From NCBI GenBank assembly GCA_964358645.1, contig CAYHPW010000014.1, positions 1-54,194 of the forward strand: 54,194 nucleotides of DNA, given 5' to 3'. This DNA comes from JBBTDV01 sp038042605 (GTDB lineage: Bacteria; Bdellovibrionota; UBA1018). Under the pieces are notes generated by a model. It was not told the DNA's origin and searched no databases. It saw nothing but the letters and a program-made list of their open reading frames with translations. The number at the start of each line of letters is the position of its first letter. Within the stretch, counting starts at the first letter, position 1. Of this stretch, positions 25,334 through 33,388 are shown in pieces. Position numbers and translations under genes: made by a program.

Positions 25334-26724
25334 GACGTTGTTTTTTTATTTTTTTCTTAGCTGCATATTCTGCTTTTAGCTTATCTCCGGTTGCGAAAGG
25401 TGCGCTGTCCCCAGTACTGGAAAAACTCCCTAACGGATTACAAATAGCCTGGTTTTTGAATGACAAGCTTCCGTTAGTGGATCTTGTCTTTGTCGTTAAC
25501 TCTGGGAGCCGTGACGACGCTGCAGGAAAAAGCGGTACCGCAGAACTATTGGCTGCGGTTATTGACAAAGGCGCCGCCGGCATGAGTTCCCAGGAAATCG
25601 CGCGTAAAATTGAAAGCGCTGGAGCAACGAGGGCGGTTTCTGCTGATGATGAAACTATTACCATCGGGATGCATGGGCTGGCTGCGGATGCTGGAATGTT
25701 GCTTGATATGATGGGTAAGCTTGTTCTTAAGCCTGATTTCCTTGATATGGAAGTCAGCAGGGAGCGTTCCCGCATATTAGATAGGTGGCGGCACGTTGGA
25801 GATTACGGTGATGCCACGGCCGCGCTGGCTTTTAGCCGCGCAACGATGAACATGACGGTATATGGGCGTTGCGGCCTGGCTTCCGGCAAGGAATTCAGCA
25901 GATTGTCCCGTCTGGATGTGGCGGATTTTTATAAGGCACAATTCGTTCCAGGCAATTCACTGCTCATGGTTGTAGGGCGTGCAGACAAGGAGAAATTAAA
26001 GAGAAAAATAACGGAAATATTCGGTAGCTGGAGCGGCGGCACACCCCGACACCCCGACAAGCGATATACGGACCCGCGTTTAAAGTCCTTGCGGCGCGGG
26101 CAGGTCATCCTTGTAGACCGTCCTGGATTAAATCAAGCATATTTAAGGGTTGGTTTCCGGGCGCCACTTGCCACATCGCCGGATTATTATTCATTATCAG
26201 TTGCGAACGCTCTCTTCGGTGAGTACTTCAACAGCAGGCTTAATCTTATTATCCGCGACAAGCTCGGCCTGACGTATTCCATCCACAGCGGATTTGTGTA
26301 TCGGCAGGAGGAGGCCGTGTTTTACGTTTCCGCCGCCACCAAAAATGAGAGTGTCGGGGCGTTGCTTAAAAAAATTACAGAGGCACTTTATAACTTGAGG
26401 ACGGGGCCTGTTTCTGATGATGAAGTCCGCACCGCCAAGGATTATCTTATTGGGAGTTTTCCGCTTGGCGTGGCGACTCTCGAGTCAGTGGCATCCCGTT
26501 GGCTCTCGAGCACGCAGTTGGGGTTGGGAGATGATTTTCTGGGCAAATACACAGCACGGACCGCGCTAGTCACACAAAAAGACGTCATGCAGGCTTTGTC
26601 CAGGCATTTAAAAACAAATGATGCTGTGGTCGTGATAGCCGGTGACGCGCACGAGATCAGCAAGCATTTAACGGCGGCTGGGATAAAAAACATCAAACTG
26701 ATTGCGATTGCTGACCTGATGTAA
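25330..26724 (+). CDS. M16-family protein without zinc site (partner subunit)
   Basis: A 464-residue exported M16 protein with a cleavable-looking signal peptide (residues 1-24). In place of HxxEH it has GTAELLAAVIDKG, so the metal ligands are absent and it cannot be a stand-alone protease. It keeps the substrate-clamp residues of the C-terminal domain in IRDKLGLTYSIHSG, where an arginine/tyrosine pair is typical of the non-catalytic partner. Its start overlaps the stop of the catalytic subunit gene in an ATGA. The arrangement matches known two-gene M16B systems in which both subunits are required. Its 3' end overlaps the convergent bactofilin gene by 32 nt. Confidence 0.9.
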   Translation: MRRCFFIFFLAAYSAFSLSPVAKGALSPVLEKLPNGLQIAWFLNDKLPLVDLVFVVNSGSRDDAAGKSGTAELLAAVIDKGAAGMSSQEIARKIESAGATRAVSADDETITIGMHGLAADAGMLLDMMGKLVLKPDFLDMEVSRERSRILDRWRHVGDYGDATAALAFSRATMNMTVYGRCGLASGKEFSRLSRLDVADFYKAQFVPGNSLLMVVGRADKEKLKRKITEIFGSWSGGTPRHPDKRYTDPRLKSLRRGQVILVDRPGLNQAYLRVGFRAPLATSPDYYSLSVANALFGEYFNSRLNLIIRDKLGLTYSIHSGFVYRQEEAVFYVSAATKNESVGALLKKITEALYNLRTGPVSDDEVRTAKDYLIGSFPLGVATLESVASRWLSSTQLGLGDDFLGKYTARTALVTQKDVMQALSRHLKTNDAVVVIAGDAHEISKHLTAAGIKNIKLIAIADLM

Positions 26725-27070
26725 GGGCTCGTCCCTCGAAGTAAGCACCGAATTCCAGCTTCAGGCAGGGGGTATGTATATTTCCGATAACCCTTGCTGA
26801 ATTTGAAAGGACCACTTTCGTCGATGCCGATATTTCACCGCGGACAAAACCTTCGATGATTATCGTATCAGCGAAGATATTCCCTTCGACCATCGAAGTT
26901 TCGCACAAGGTGATGATACTTCCTTTTTTTGCTCGTATTTCACCTTTTATTGTTCCATAGACTTTGGCAATCGCATCCAGGGAAATGGTGCCCTCGATTT
27001 CAGTTTTTTCAGAAATAAAGTTAATATCCGACTCTACGATAGAAGGTTTTTCGTTATTGAATCTGGCCAT
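26693..27070 (-). CDS. Bactofilin (polymer-forming cytoskeletal protein)
   Basis: A 125-residue bactofilin. The central right-handed beta-helix appears as repeating six-residue rungs: TEIEGTIS, AKVYGTIKGEI, KKGSIITLC, SMVEGNIFADTIIIEGFVRGEI, NSARVIGNIHTP. Short disordered ends flank it, as in the family. Bactofilins self-assemble into membrane-associated filaments that position wall enzymes, stalks or chromosome machinery. The gene overlaps the upstream membrane coiled-coil gene by 17 nt and the convergent M16 gene by 32 nt. In many genomes a bactofilin is paired with an M23 peptidase; here the partner has only the membrane and coiled-coil part. Confidence 0.9.
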   Translation of the reverse strand: MARFNNEKPSIVESDINFISEKTEIEGTISLDAIAKVYGTIKGEIRAKKGSIITLCETSMVEGNIFADTIIIEGFVRGEISASTKVVLSNSARVIGNIHTPCLKLEFGAYFEGRALTSGQQSQSV

Positions 27071-27401
27071 CTATTGGCGCGGTATTTTGCTGACCCTCAC
27101 CGCTGGGGGTTGTTTCGTTGTGGTTAATATAACACTGCTGCACGGGCAATCTTGATTCTTGCGCGGATTTCATGGCAGCCTTTAGTTCGCTCATCTCTTT
27201 TTCCATAGCGAGCACTCTTGATGGGTCACCTGATCTGGCAAGACGATAAAACTTTATTGAAAAAACTGCCCCAGCTATCGCCACGGCAAATAACAAAGAA
27301 ACAAGCAGCCCGAAATGGGTGATCCACCGGAACGGGACATGAAAGGTCTTTGACGGCAGGTTATCCTTAAATATAAGAACTGTCAGGCGATTCGTAGACA
27401 T
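27054..27401 (-). CDS. Small membrane-anchored coiled-coil protein linked to bactofilin
   Basis: A 115-residue protein with a short cytosolic N terminus (RLTVLIFKDNLPSKTFHVP), one membrane helix (about residues 28-50), and a short coiled coil (SRVLAMEKEMSELKAAMKSA) with a polar tail. The N-terminal half resembles the start of bactofilin-associated M23 endopeptidases, in which FKVP-type residues precede the membrane helix, but no LytM domain follows. It may be a truncated peptidase or a dedicated anchor for bactofilin filaments. It overlaps the bactofilin gene by 17 nt. I do not recognise a named family. Confidence 0.65.
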   Translation of the reverse strand: MSTNRLTVLIFKDNLPSKTFHVPFRWITHFGLLVSLLFAVAIAGAVFSIKFYRLARSGDPSRVLAMEKEMSELKAAMKSAQESRLPVQQCYINHNETTPSGEGQQNTAPIDGQIQ

Positions 27402-27480
27402 TTTTGTTTTCTTATCAAGAAATTAGCGTTCCTAAAAAACCATGTCAACTAATCTCAAGTATTTGCCGATTAGAGAACTG

Positions 27481-29073
27481 ATGAAGATTCTATTGTTGAA
27501 TCCTTTTATTGACGCAGAGCATGAATTAATAGGGGAACTTAATAATAGAAAGTTTGTCGTACTGCTTACAGGTGATGGTTTGGAAGCGTGGCAACTTCTC
27601 CAGCTTCACAACGCCAGCGTGGATCTTGCCGTGGTTCACAGGGAAGGCACATATGGGCCAGGCAAGCCTGACATCGAAACAGGTGTAAAGCTTATAAACA
27701 GGATTCAAGCCGATCCGGCATATGCGGAGCTTCCGATAATCATGACTTCGGAGGCGTGGGGTGAAAAAGAATTCAGCGAACATCAGGCTGGTTCTAATGG
27801 GGCGAATGCGTATCTGCATTGGCCATTTGGTGTTCAGGATTTCATATCAACAATTGATGAGATTTTTAGCGGTGATGAAAAAGCAGAAAAGGTGAAAAAC
27901 GCGGAAGACCAAGGTGAACTCGTCCTTGAGGACGCGGCCACCATGTTTCATGCGGCCGGTGATGATTCATCTGAAAGCGCGAAGTCAGATTCAGCCATTC
28001 ACCTTGATGTGTCAGATTTACCGGACAATACTTCCAATTACGACAAAGGTTTAAATGAAATTAAAATAAAACTCGACAATGACGATGCCCAGGCGGTTAT
28101 AGAAAAGAGCCAGCCCGCGCTTGAACCAGAGTCCCTTGTAAACCAAGTTGAAGTACCGGGCATGGCCGAAACAAAGCTTACACCGTCTGAAGGTATAATA
28201 AACGAGCTTCCATGCGATGGAATATCCCCACCAGTGGAAATCAGTCAGCTTAATCTAGCCGCTGAAGTACCGGAAGTATCTGATCTAGACGACCATGAAG
28301 CACAGCGCGAAATGCCTTATATATTTGACGTGGCAAAACTATTAAACCAGCCGGTCGGTGATGCCGTGGTGCCTGGCGGGGCTGCTCAATCTCCAGACAT
28401 GGGGACAATGAAAAAATATCTTCTGCTGCGCGAGCAGGACGTGGCCGCGCTCTCAGGTAAACTTAAGATTACACAGGACCAGCTGAACGATCTAGGCACG
28501 AAACTGGATGAAGAACGCGCATTAGCCGCTGAGCTACGCAACAAGGTTGATGAACAGAAAAACAAGATAGATGAATTTGAAAGCGAGAAGCAAAAGCTTC
28601 TTGAGGGACTACGCGTGGAGTTGGAAGCACTGCGGTTCGAAGTGAAGGCCAAGGCCGACAAGGCGCGCCTGCTTGAGGAAAAGGTTTATGAGGCAGCGGA
28701 CGAGACTGTAAGGTTGAAAGAGCGGGTTCGTTCGGATATTAGAAAGATAAGAGTACGTGAAAAAGAGCTGGAAAACCGCCTTGAAATAGCGCGAAAAGAT
28801 GCTGAAGTCTTAATTGGCGCGAGAGAAAACAAGATCGTAGAACTAAAGCGCAAGCTTGATTTGTTGGAATTCAATATGGATCTGCTGCAAGACCAATATG
28901 CGAGGGAAAAAGAGCGCTCCGAAAAATTACGTGGACGCCTGCTTAAAGCGGCACAAGTAGTAAAACTTGCCGGAGGCGTGTTGGACACGGCGGATGATTT
29001 GCGCGATAGCGCCTCCACAGAATCTTATGAAAATCAGAGCCAAGGTGGTGAGCCAGGCCGGAAAGCTTCATAA
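27481..29073 (+). CDS. Degenerate receiver domain plus long coiled coil (AglZ/FrzS-like architecture)
   Basis: About 530 residues. Residues 1-125 fold like a response-regulator receiver (KILLLNPFIDAEHEL; LPIIMTSEA; AYLHWPFGVQDFI), but the phosphoacceptor Asp is His (H53, LAVVHREG), the acidic pair is missing and the conserved Lys before PF is Trp. It should not be phosphorylated. An acidic linker follows to about residue 300, then a heptad-rich coiled coil (LREQDVAALSGKLKITQDQ onwards, ending near 505). This is the domain plan of the Myxococcus gliding/polarity proteins AglZ and FrzS. The ATG at 27481 places the receiver correctly and has AGAGA upstream; ATG 27442 is in frame but lacks a ribosome site. 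It is directly followed (TAAATG) by a diguanylate cyclase. Confidence 0.8.
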   Translation: MKILLLNPFIDAEHELIGELNNRKFVVLLTGDGLEAWQLLQLHNASVDLAVVHREGTYGPGKPDIETGVKLINRIQADPAYAELPIIMTSEAWGEKEFSEHQAGSNGANAYLHWPFGVQDFISTIDEIFSGDEKAEKVKNAEDQGELVLEDAATMFHAAGDDSSESAKSDSAIHLDVSDLPDNTSNYDKGLNEIKIKLDNDDAQAVIEKSQPALEPESLVNQVEVPGMAETKLTPSEGIINELPCDGISPPVEISQLNLAAEVPEVSDLDDHEAQREMPYIFDVAKLLNQPVGDAVVPGGAAQSPDMGTMKKYLLLREQDVAALSGKLKITQDQLNDLGTKLDEERALAAELRNKVDEQKNKIDEFESEKQKLLEGLRVELEALRFEVKAKADKARLLEEKVYEAADETVRLKERVRSDIRKIRVREKELENRLEIARKDAEVLIGARENKIVELKRKLDLLEFNMDLLQDQYAREKERSEKLRGRLLKAAQVVKLAGGVLDTADDLRDSASTESYENQSQGGEPGRKAS

Positions 29074-30489
29074 ATGTCGTCTTCCGCCACATCATCTTCC
29101 ACTGCGTCATACAATGTCCTGCTTATCGAGGAAGATCCCAACCAAAACGAACTGTATGCCGATCTGATCAGGGAAGTCGCTGATTGCAAGATAGACGTGG
29201 TTTCGCATGTCGAAAATTCTTTCGAGTGGGTAGCCCGCTCCAATTACCATCTGGTCGTAATTGACGGGTCCAGCAAGAACAATGATACCTCAGCATTCAA
29301 TGACATGATCGGGCTGGCGCTGCTGGAGCAGGTAAAACGCATCAGTCCAGTCACGAGCGTGATTCTTGTATCGGATAGGGCTGGCGTCGAACAGGCGGTT
29401 TCGGCCATCAAACTCGGGGCCGAGGATTACCTAAGCAAGCCGTTTAATATAGAGGCATTCCAGCTAGCTGTTAAGCGCGGTCTAGATCGCAAAACTATTT
29501 TCGGTGAAAACTCAGACATGTCTATTTTCTTGAATCTTCTAAACAGCTGCCAGTTAATCTCGGCCTCGCTTGATCCGAAAAAGATTTTTAGCATCGTACA
29601 GAGCTATTTCTACAGGGAGATTAAGTGCGCGCATTCGGCTATTTATACATTGCAGGAAAACAAACCGGCGCGGGTGGAGCTGCACGGCACAGCGGATGAC
29701 GAGCAAGACAGGGCCATGCAGGAGGTTCTTGATATAGCACTTGAAGCCTCCAACCCCTTGCCTAAGATGTATGAGTCAGGCGAAATATACCGTTTTTTCG
29801 AGCGTAGCCAACTTACACCGGGGCTGCTGATATTCCGCTTCAGATGCGGTGGGCCTGAGGATTATTTTCTGGTCTGTCTTTCACCGGAATATCCGCCGTC
29901 ATTGGATGGTTTCGAGAGCCGCCTCCGGATGCTAAAAGCGCAGATCGAAGTTACCGGCAGGAATATCTCTCAATATCTTGGGGTGCAAAAGCTGGCATAC
30001 GTCGACGACGTGACCGGCTTGTACAATACACGATATCTTAACTTCATTCTTGATCGCGAGATAGTCCAGGCGCAGATTTCCAAGAAGGCTTTCGCGGTGC
30101 TGTTTATCGACGCGGATAATTTCAAGACGATTAACGACAGCCATGGGCATCTGGTGGGGACGAAGATCCTCAACGAGCTTGGGAACCAGCTTAAAAAGCT
30201 GGTACGCGACTCCGACACCGTTTTTCGTTACGGCGGCGATGAGTTCGTCGCTGTCCTTTCACCATGCGATCTTGCAACGGCAAAGGTGGTCGCGGATCGC
30301 ATTCGCATGTCTGTTGAGCAAGGAGTTTTCCTTGCTGATGAGGGGCTTGACCTGCGCTTTACGGTTTCGATAGGCGTGGCGCTTTTCCCAGATCACGCCG
30401 GGTCAAAGCAGGCCATAATCGATGCCGCCGACCAAGCAATGTACAACGCCAAACGCACGACCAAGAACAGCGTCACAATCGCCGGGTAG
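29074..30489 (+). CDS. Response regulator diguanylate cyclase (REC-GAF-like-GGDEF)
   Basis: A 471-residue cyclic-di-GMP synthase. The receiver has phosphoacceptor D64 (LVVIDGS) and YLSKPF. A middle region of about 150 residues looks GAF-like but is diverged. The GGDEF domain has GLYNTRYLNFILDRE, FIDADNFKTIND and the active site G387-GDEF391, with an inhibitory RxxD site at residues 378-381, five residues before it, so product inhibition is expected. The ATG follows the pseudo-receiver gene stop directly (TAAATG), suggesting coupled expression. The pair may join a polarity or motility scaffold to cyclic-di-GMP output. Confidence 0.9.
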   Translation: MSSSATSSSTASYNVLLIEEDPNQNELYADLIREVADCKIDVVSHVENSFEWVARSNYHLVVIDGSSKNNDTSAFNDMIGLALLEQVKRISPVTSVILVSDRAGVEQAVSAIKLGAEDYLSKPFNIEAFQLAVKRGLDRKTIFGENSDMSIFLNLLNSCQLISASLDPKKIFSIVQSYFYREIKCAHSAIYTLQENKPARVELHGTADDEQDRAMQEVLDIALEASNPLPKMYESGEIYRFFERSQLTPGLLIFRFRCGGPEDYFLVCLSPEYPPSLDGFESRLRMLKAQIEVTGRNISQYLGVQKLAYVDDVTGLYNTRYLNFILDREIVQAQISKKAFAVLFIDADNFKTINDSHGHLVGTKILNELGNQLKKLVRDSDTVFRYGGDEFVAVLSPCDLATAKVVADRIRMSVEQGVFLADEGLDLRFTVSIGVALFPDHAGSKQAIIDAADQAMYNAKRTTKNSVTIAG

Positions 30490-30504
30490 ATCCGCATCTG
30501 TGAC

Positions 30505-31578
30505 TCAGAACCCAGGGTAAGTGCTCTTCCCGTAATCATCCCAGTCGGGAAAGTCATTTTTACTTTCCCCGCTGAAATCAGACTCCGTGCCAGTGGTATC
30601 CGGGTTACCGGAGGCGCCTTTTTCAAACTCTGCGACTTCATTCCATTCACGGATTTGAACCCTTATTCTGGCTTTTATTTCAAATGCTCTATCTAGGCAG
30701 GAAAACTCATAATAGGGATTGTATACTGGGGCCGGTTTAGTGCCTGTATAGTAATTGGCTGCGTATATTGGGGTTCTTTCTTTGTTCATTGGGGCAGCAA
30801 CATCATATGTGCTATTCAGTCCTTGATTTTCTACGGCATAGATCAAAGACTTTGGCCAACCCGCGCTGTTCTTGGGTTGGGTATCCATTGCTGGACCAGT
30901 TAGGCAATTTGCGGTTGATCCATTCCATGTTCCTTTTGATATGCTGGCTTCACCGTAATCTACTTTATCAGCATCCCACTTTCTTATTATAAGATTGTAA
31001 GATCCCGTGCAGCAATTGGGACCACTGGATGATGTGTAGTCATAATTGCAATATGGATTTCCACCCGCATCTATTCCGCCATTTGGTTGTGGATTGCTAC
31101 CACTGTCGTTTACATCTATATTCGTTAATGAATTGTTTATATCAATGTCGTATGAAAACAAGAGTGGTCCCGCCCCTGCGGCATATGCAAGATAATAGTA
31201 AGGTGTGCTTAAAAAATATGTGCACATGTCACTTGGTACGTTGTGTTGGATTTTTACTCCACAGGAATAGAGATCGAGTTCCTCAGTTTCAATAATGCAT
31301 GTGATGTCTTTACTGGTTGAATCGCTCTTTATCGTGCATGGCGCGGCGAAATCTCCGTCTTTGTGTGTGCTAAACCGCGTCTTATAGTCAGGCCAGGTAG
31401 AATTATTACACTCATCCCTCGCTATAACATAAAAACCAGCATTGTTATCAATCGTGCCTACCGGTGTAAGCGTATTTGTAGGAGCAACAGCTTCTTCTTC
31501 GGGTTGTTTACAGGACGGCGATGCAATTAAGCAAAATGACAATAGAACCATCATGGTAAATCTGTAACCCTGATTCAT
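30505..31578 (-). CDS. Cysteine-rich putative lipoprotein, function unknown
   Basis: A 357-residue exported protein. The signal ends LIASPSC, a plausible lipobox with Cys at about residue 23, then a proline/glutamate-rich spacer. The mature part has many cysteines (for example DECNN, CIIETEELDLYSCG, PNCCTGS, FSCLDRAF), suggesting disulfides, and is rich in Asn, Ser, Tyr and Gly. The C terminus is acidic (ESDFSGESKNDFPDWDDYG). The ribosome site is GGGGGAG, well placed before the ATG. I recognise no family. It opens an accessory stretch running to 36440. Confidence 0.65.
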   Translation of the reverse strand: MNQGYRFTMMVLLSFCLIASPSCKQPEEEAVAPTNTLTPVGTIDNNAGFYVIARDECNNSTWPDYKTRFSTHKDGDFAAPCTIKSDSTSKDITCIIETEELDLYSCGVKIQHNVPSDMCTYFLSTPYYYLAYAAGAGPLLFSYDIDINNSLTNIDVNDSGSNPQPNGGIDAGGNPYCNYDYTSSSGPNCCTGSYNLIIRKWDADKVDYGEASISKGTWNGSTANCLTGPAMDTQPKNSAGWPKSLIYAVENQGLNSTYDVAAPMNKERTPIYAANYYTGTKPAPVYNPYYEFSCLDRAFEIKARIRVQIREWNEVAEFEKGASGNPDTTGTESDFSGESKNDFPDWDDYGKSTYPGF

Positions 31579-31675
31579 ATCCGCTCCCCCTTAATGGTGC
31601 CTTCATATGCGCCACTACATTAGATGATTGAATTAGATCTGTGTCAAAAAATCAATAGGTTAGTGTAGGGAAGTG

Positions 31676-33025
31676 TCAGTATTTATGGGCGTGCTGTCTA
31701 CTGAACCGATTCATGTGCGCGGCTCCGTAAACCTGCACAGCTGCAAGAGCGTTGTGACCTTTGCATCGTAATGCGATATTCGCAGGATCTTGAGAGGAGC
31801 CGCCCTGTGCCCATGCGTGTTCGTGGTGATATTCAAGAAACATTGTTTCATCGCAGCGTTTACCATCGGGGCTGACGTAGCTACACCGCCCCTGATCGCG
31901 TTGCCACACCATGTCCCGTACCGCTTGCGAGATATGACGAGAATTAGTAGGTGGTGTCTCGCCTGTGAGTTCTGTCTTGGTAGCTGGTTTTGTTATTTCA
32001 GGCGCTGTTTTAGCAATGGTTTTCGTTTTATCCGAGCATTCTTTAGTGAGTTCGCATTCATTGGGCTGCGTGGCCTGTGCTTGTGCGCATTCTCTAGGGC
32101 TGATGCATTCACCATCATATTTTAATTTATGTTCAGTGTGTTTTTTTATGGCGCGTTCATTACGCCGATCAATTCTGCGTTTTGGTGAATGTTTATCTAA
32201 AAATGCATTAAGTGCAGCTCCAAAGATGTCTTCTAACCTTGCATTCGGAAATCGATGACTAAGGATGGCGCGCGCCTCTTCAATCTCATCCATCATCTCG
32301 GCGCTTGCAGTGAATTGGATTCTTATTTGCGCTTTGGCAACACTGATCCTAGGAATATCAGCAGCTTGCTTTTCGCCGCCACCGGTGAAAGCTGGTTCGC
32401 ATTCGCGCTGATTGGCTACGTTGTTATTTGTATTTTGCCCACCGCTTGGCTGTTCGTTGGTCTGAGCATTAGAGTGTTTATCTGTAAGCTGCATATCTGG
32501 TGCTGCAAAAAACTCAATCTTGTCCCGAAATCTTGGCGGTACTGGTGCGCTTGCTGTTGCTTCACACGCCGTCGTTGCACCCCCACCCTCTTGCATTCTC
32601 CTAACCTGTTCCGTAGCAACATACTTTTCTACTCCACGCTTCGTCAACTTTTCACATTCACTAAGCACCACCGCACAGTTATCTTGCGTAAGAATCTGGC
32701 TTACAGCCGAAAGAGCAGAAAGCGTAAGTTTACCATGTTCAAGTCTTTCTAAAATAAGTGGGTATTTAAATGAAAGTCTTGCTGCCTGTATCCGTCTATA
32801 AGCTGAACCTTCAGAAAACCCCAAGCACTGGGTTAGATATGAAAATAGTGATGAGTAACCATCCTCAAGATATAGCTTACGTAAGTCAAATTCCCTGAGG
32901 CATACGAGGAACTCGATAAGTAATTTTCGTTCTTCCTGCGCGAGAAAGATAAGCTTACTAAGAAGCTCTCCATTTTGGAGTTTCTGTATTTGTATCGACA
33001 GGCAAAGTGAGTTTTGGTTTTTCAT
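31676..33025 (-). CDS. HNH-endonuclease-domain protein
   Basis: A 449-residue protein. The N-terminal 200 residues are helical (LRKLYLEDGYSSLFSYLTQC, YRRIQAARLSFKYP), like the DUF222-type regions of multicopy bacterial HNH proteins. A low-complexity Gln/Asn/Thr/Glu linker follows. The C terminus carries an HNH core: RDQGRCSYVSPDGKRC, then LEYHHEHAWAQGGSSQDPANIALRCKGHN with the HH pair and the terminal Asn/His. This type is common in many copies in deltaproteobacterial genomes and may be mobile or defence-related; activity is unproven. A 17-bp palindrome overlaps the start codon (33024-33040). Confidence 0.8.
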   Translation of the reverse strand: MKNQNSLCLSIQIQKLQNGELLSKLIFLAQEERKLLIEFLVCLREFDLRKLYLEDGYSSLFSYLTQCLGFSEGSAYRRIQAARLSFKYPLILERLEHGKLTLSALSAVSQILTQDNCAVVLSECEKLTKRGVEKYVATEQVRRMQEGGGATTACEATASAPVPPRFRDKIEFFAAPDMQLTDKHSNAQTNEQPSGGQNTNNNVANQRECEPAFTGGGEKQAADIPRISVAKAQIRIQFTASAEMMDEIEEARAILSHRFPNARLEDIFGAALNAFLDKHSPKRRIDRRNERAIKKHTEHKLKYDGECISPRECAQAQATQPNECELTKECSDKTKTIAKTAPEITKPATKTELTGETPPTNSRHISQAVRDMVWQRDQGRCSYVSPDGKRCDETMFLEYHHEHAWAQGGSSQDPANIALRCKGHNALAAVQVYGAAHMNRFSRQHAHKY

Positions 33026-33040
33026 ATGAAGACTTCATAT
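33024..33040. promoter_or_regulatory. Palindrome overlapping the HNH gene start
   Basis: ATATGAAG (33024-33031) and CTTCATAT (33033-33040) form a perfect inverted repeat around one central base. It covers the start codon and ribosome-binding region of the HNH gene, so it could be an operator or an RNA structure hiding the start. Confidence 0.4.
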
Positions 33041-33352
33041 CACCGATTTTTGCCCCTCATAAAACGCGCGTAAATCGTCTGTAACCATTTTTTATAAACC
33101 ACACCATTCGGGCGGGCATGAACCACAGAAAATCGTGTCGACACGGGCGCACACACGCAGCTACCTACGCCTTTAAGAGCGAGCCACCATACGGCGATAA
33201 ATTTCTCGAACCTTCGTCAAGATAAATCTATTTTACTTGTGTATTATTTTCCGAAGAGAATCCGACTTTCAGACCTTGCGCGCGACCTCCTAAAATCCAG
33301 CCCCACTTCCACAGAAAATCTGTTTTATAAATCACGCGTGTTTTTTATTATG
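33041..33352. other. Intergenic region between the HNH and second ATPase genes
   Basis: About 310 nt between two divergent accessory genes. No coding frame of substance, no U-tract terminator and no tRNA-like sequence were seen. It holds CG-containing patches and A/T-rich runs. Its right edge leads into the ATPase promoter. Confidence 0.5.
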
Positions 33353-33381
33353 TATACATCTATCACAAAAGGCGTTAAAAT
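33353..33381 (+). promoter_or_regulatory. Promoter of the second DUF4143 ATPase gene
   Basis: TATACA (33353-33358), a 17-bp spacer and TAAAAT (33376-33381) form a good promoter. Only 7 nt separate the -10 from the ATG at 33389, and no Shine-Dalgarno exists, so the mRNA would be leaderless. Confidence 0.6.
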
Positions 33382-33388
33382 GTGACTT

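Noticed and set aside
32255..32752. A 165-codon plus-strand frame opposite the HNH gene
   Set aside because: Antisense to an HNH gene with recognisable domain; translation shows no family and no start signal.
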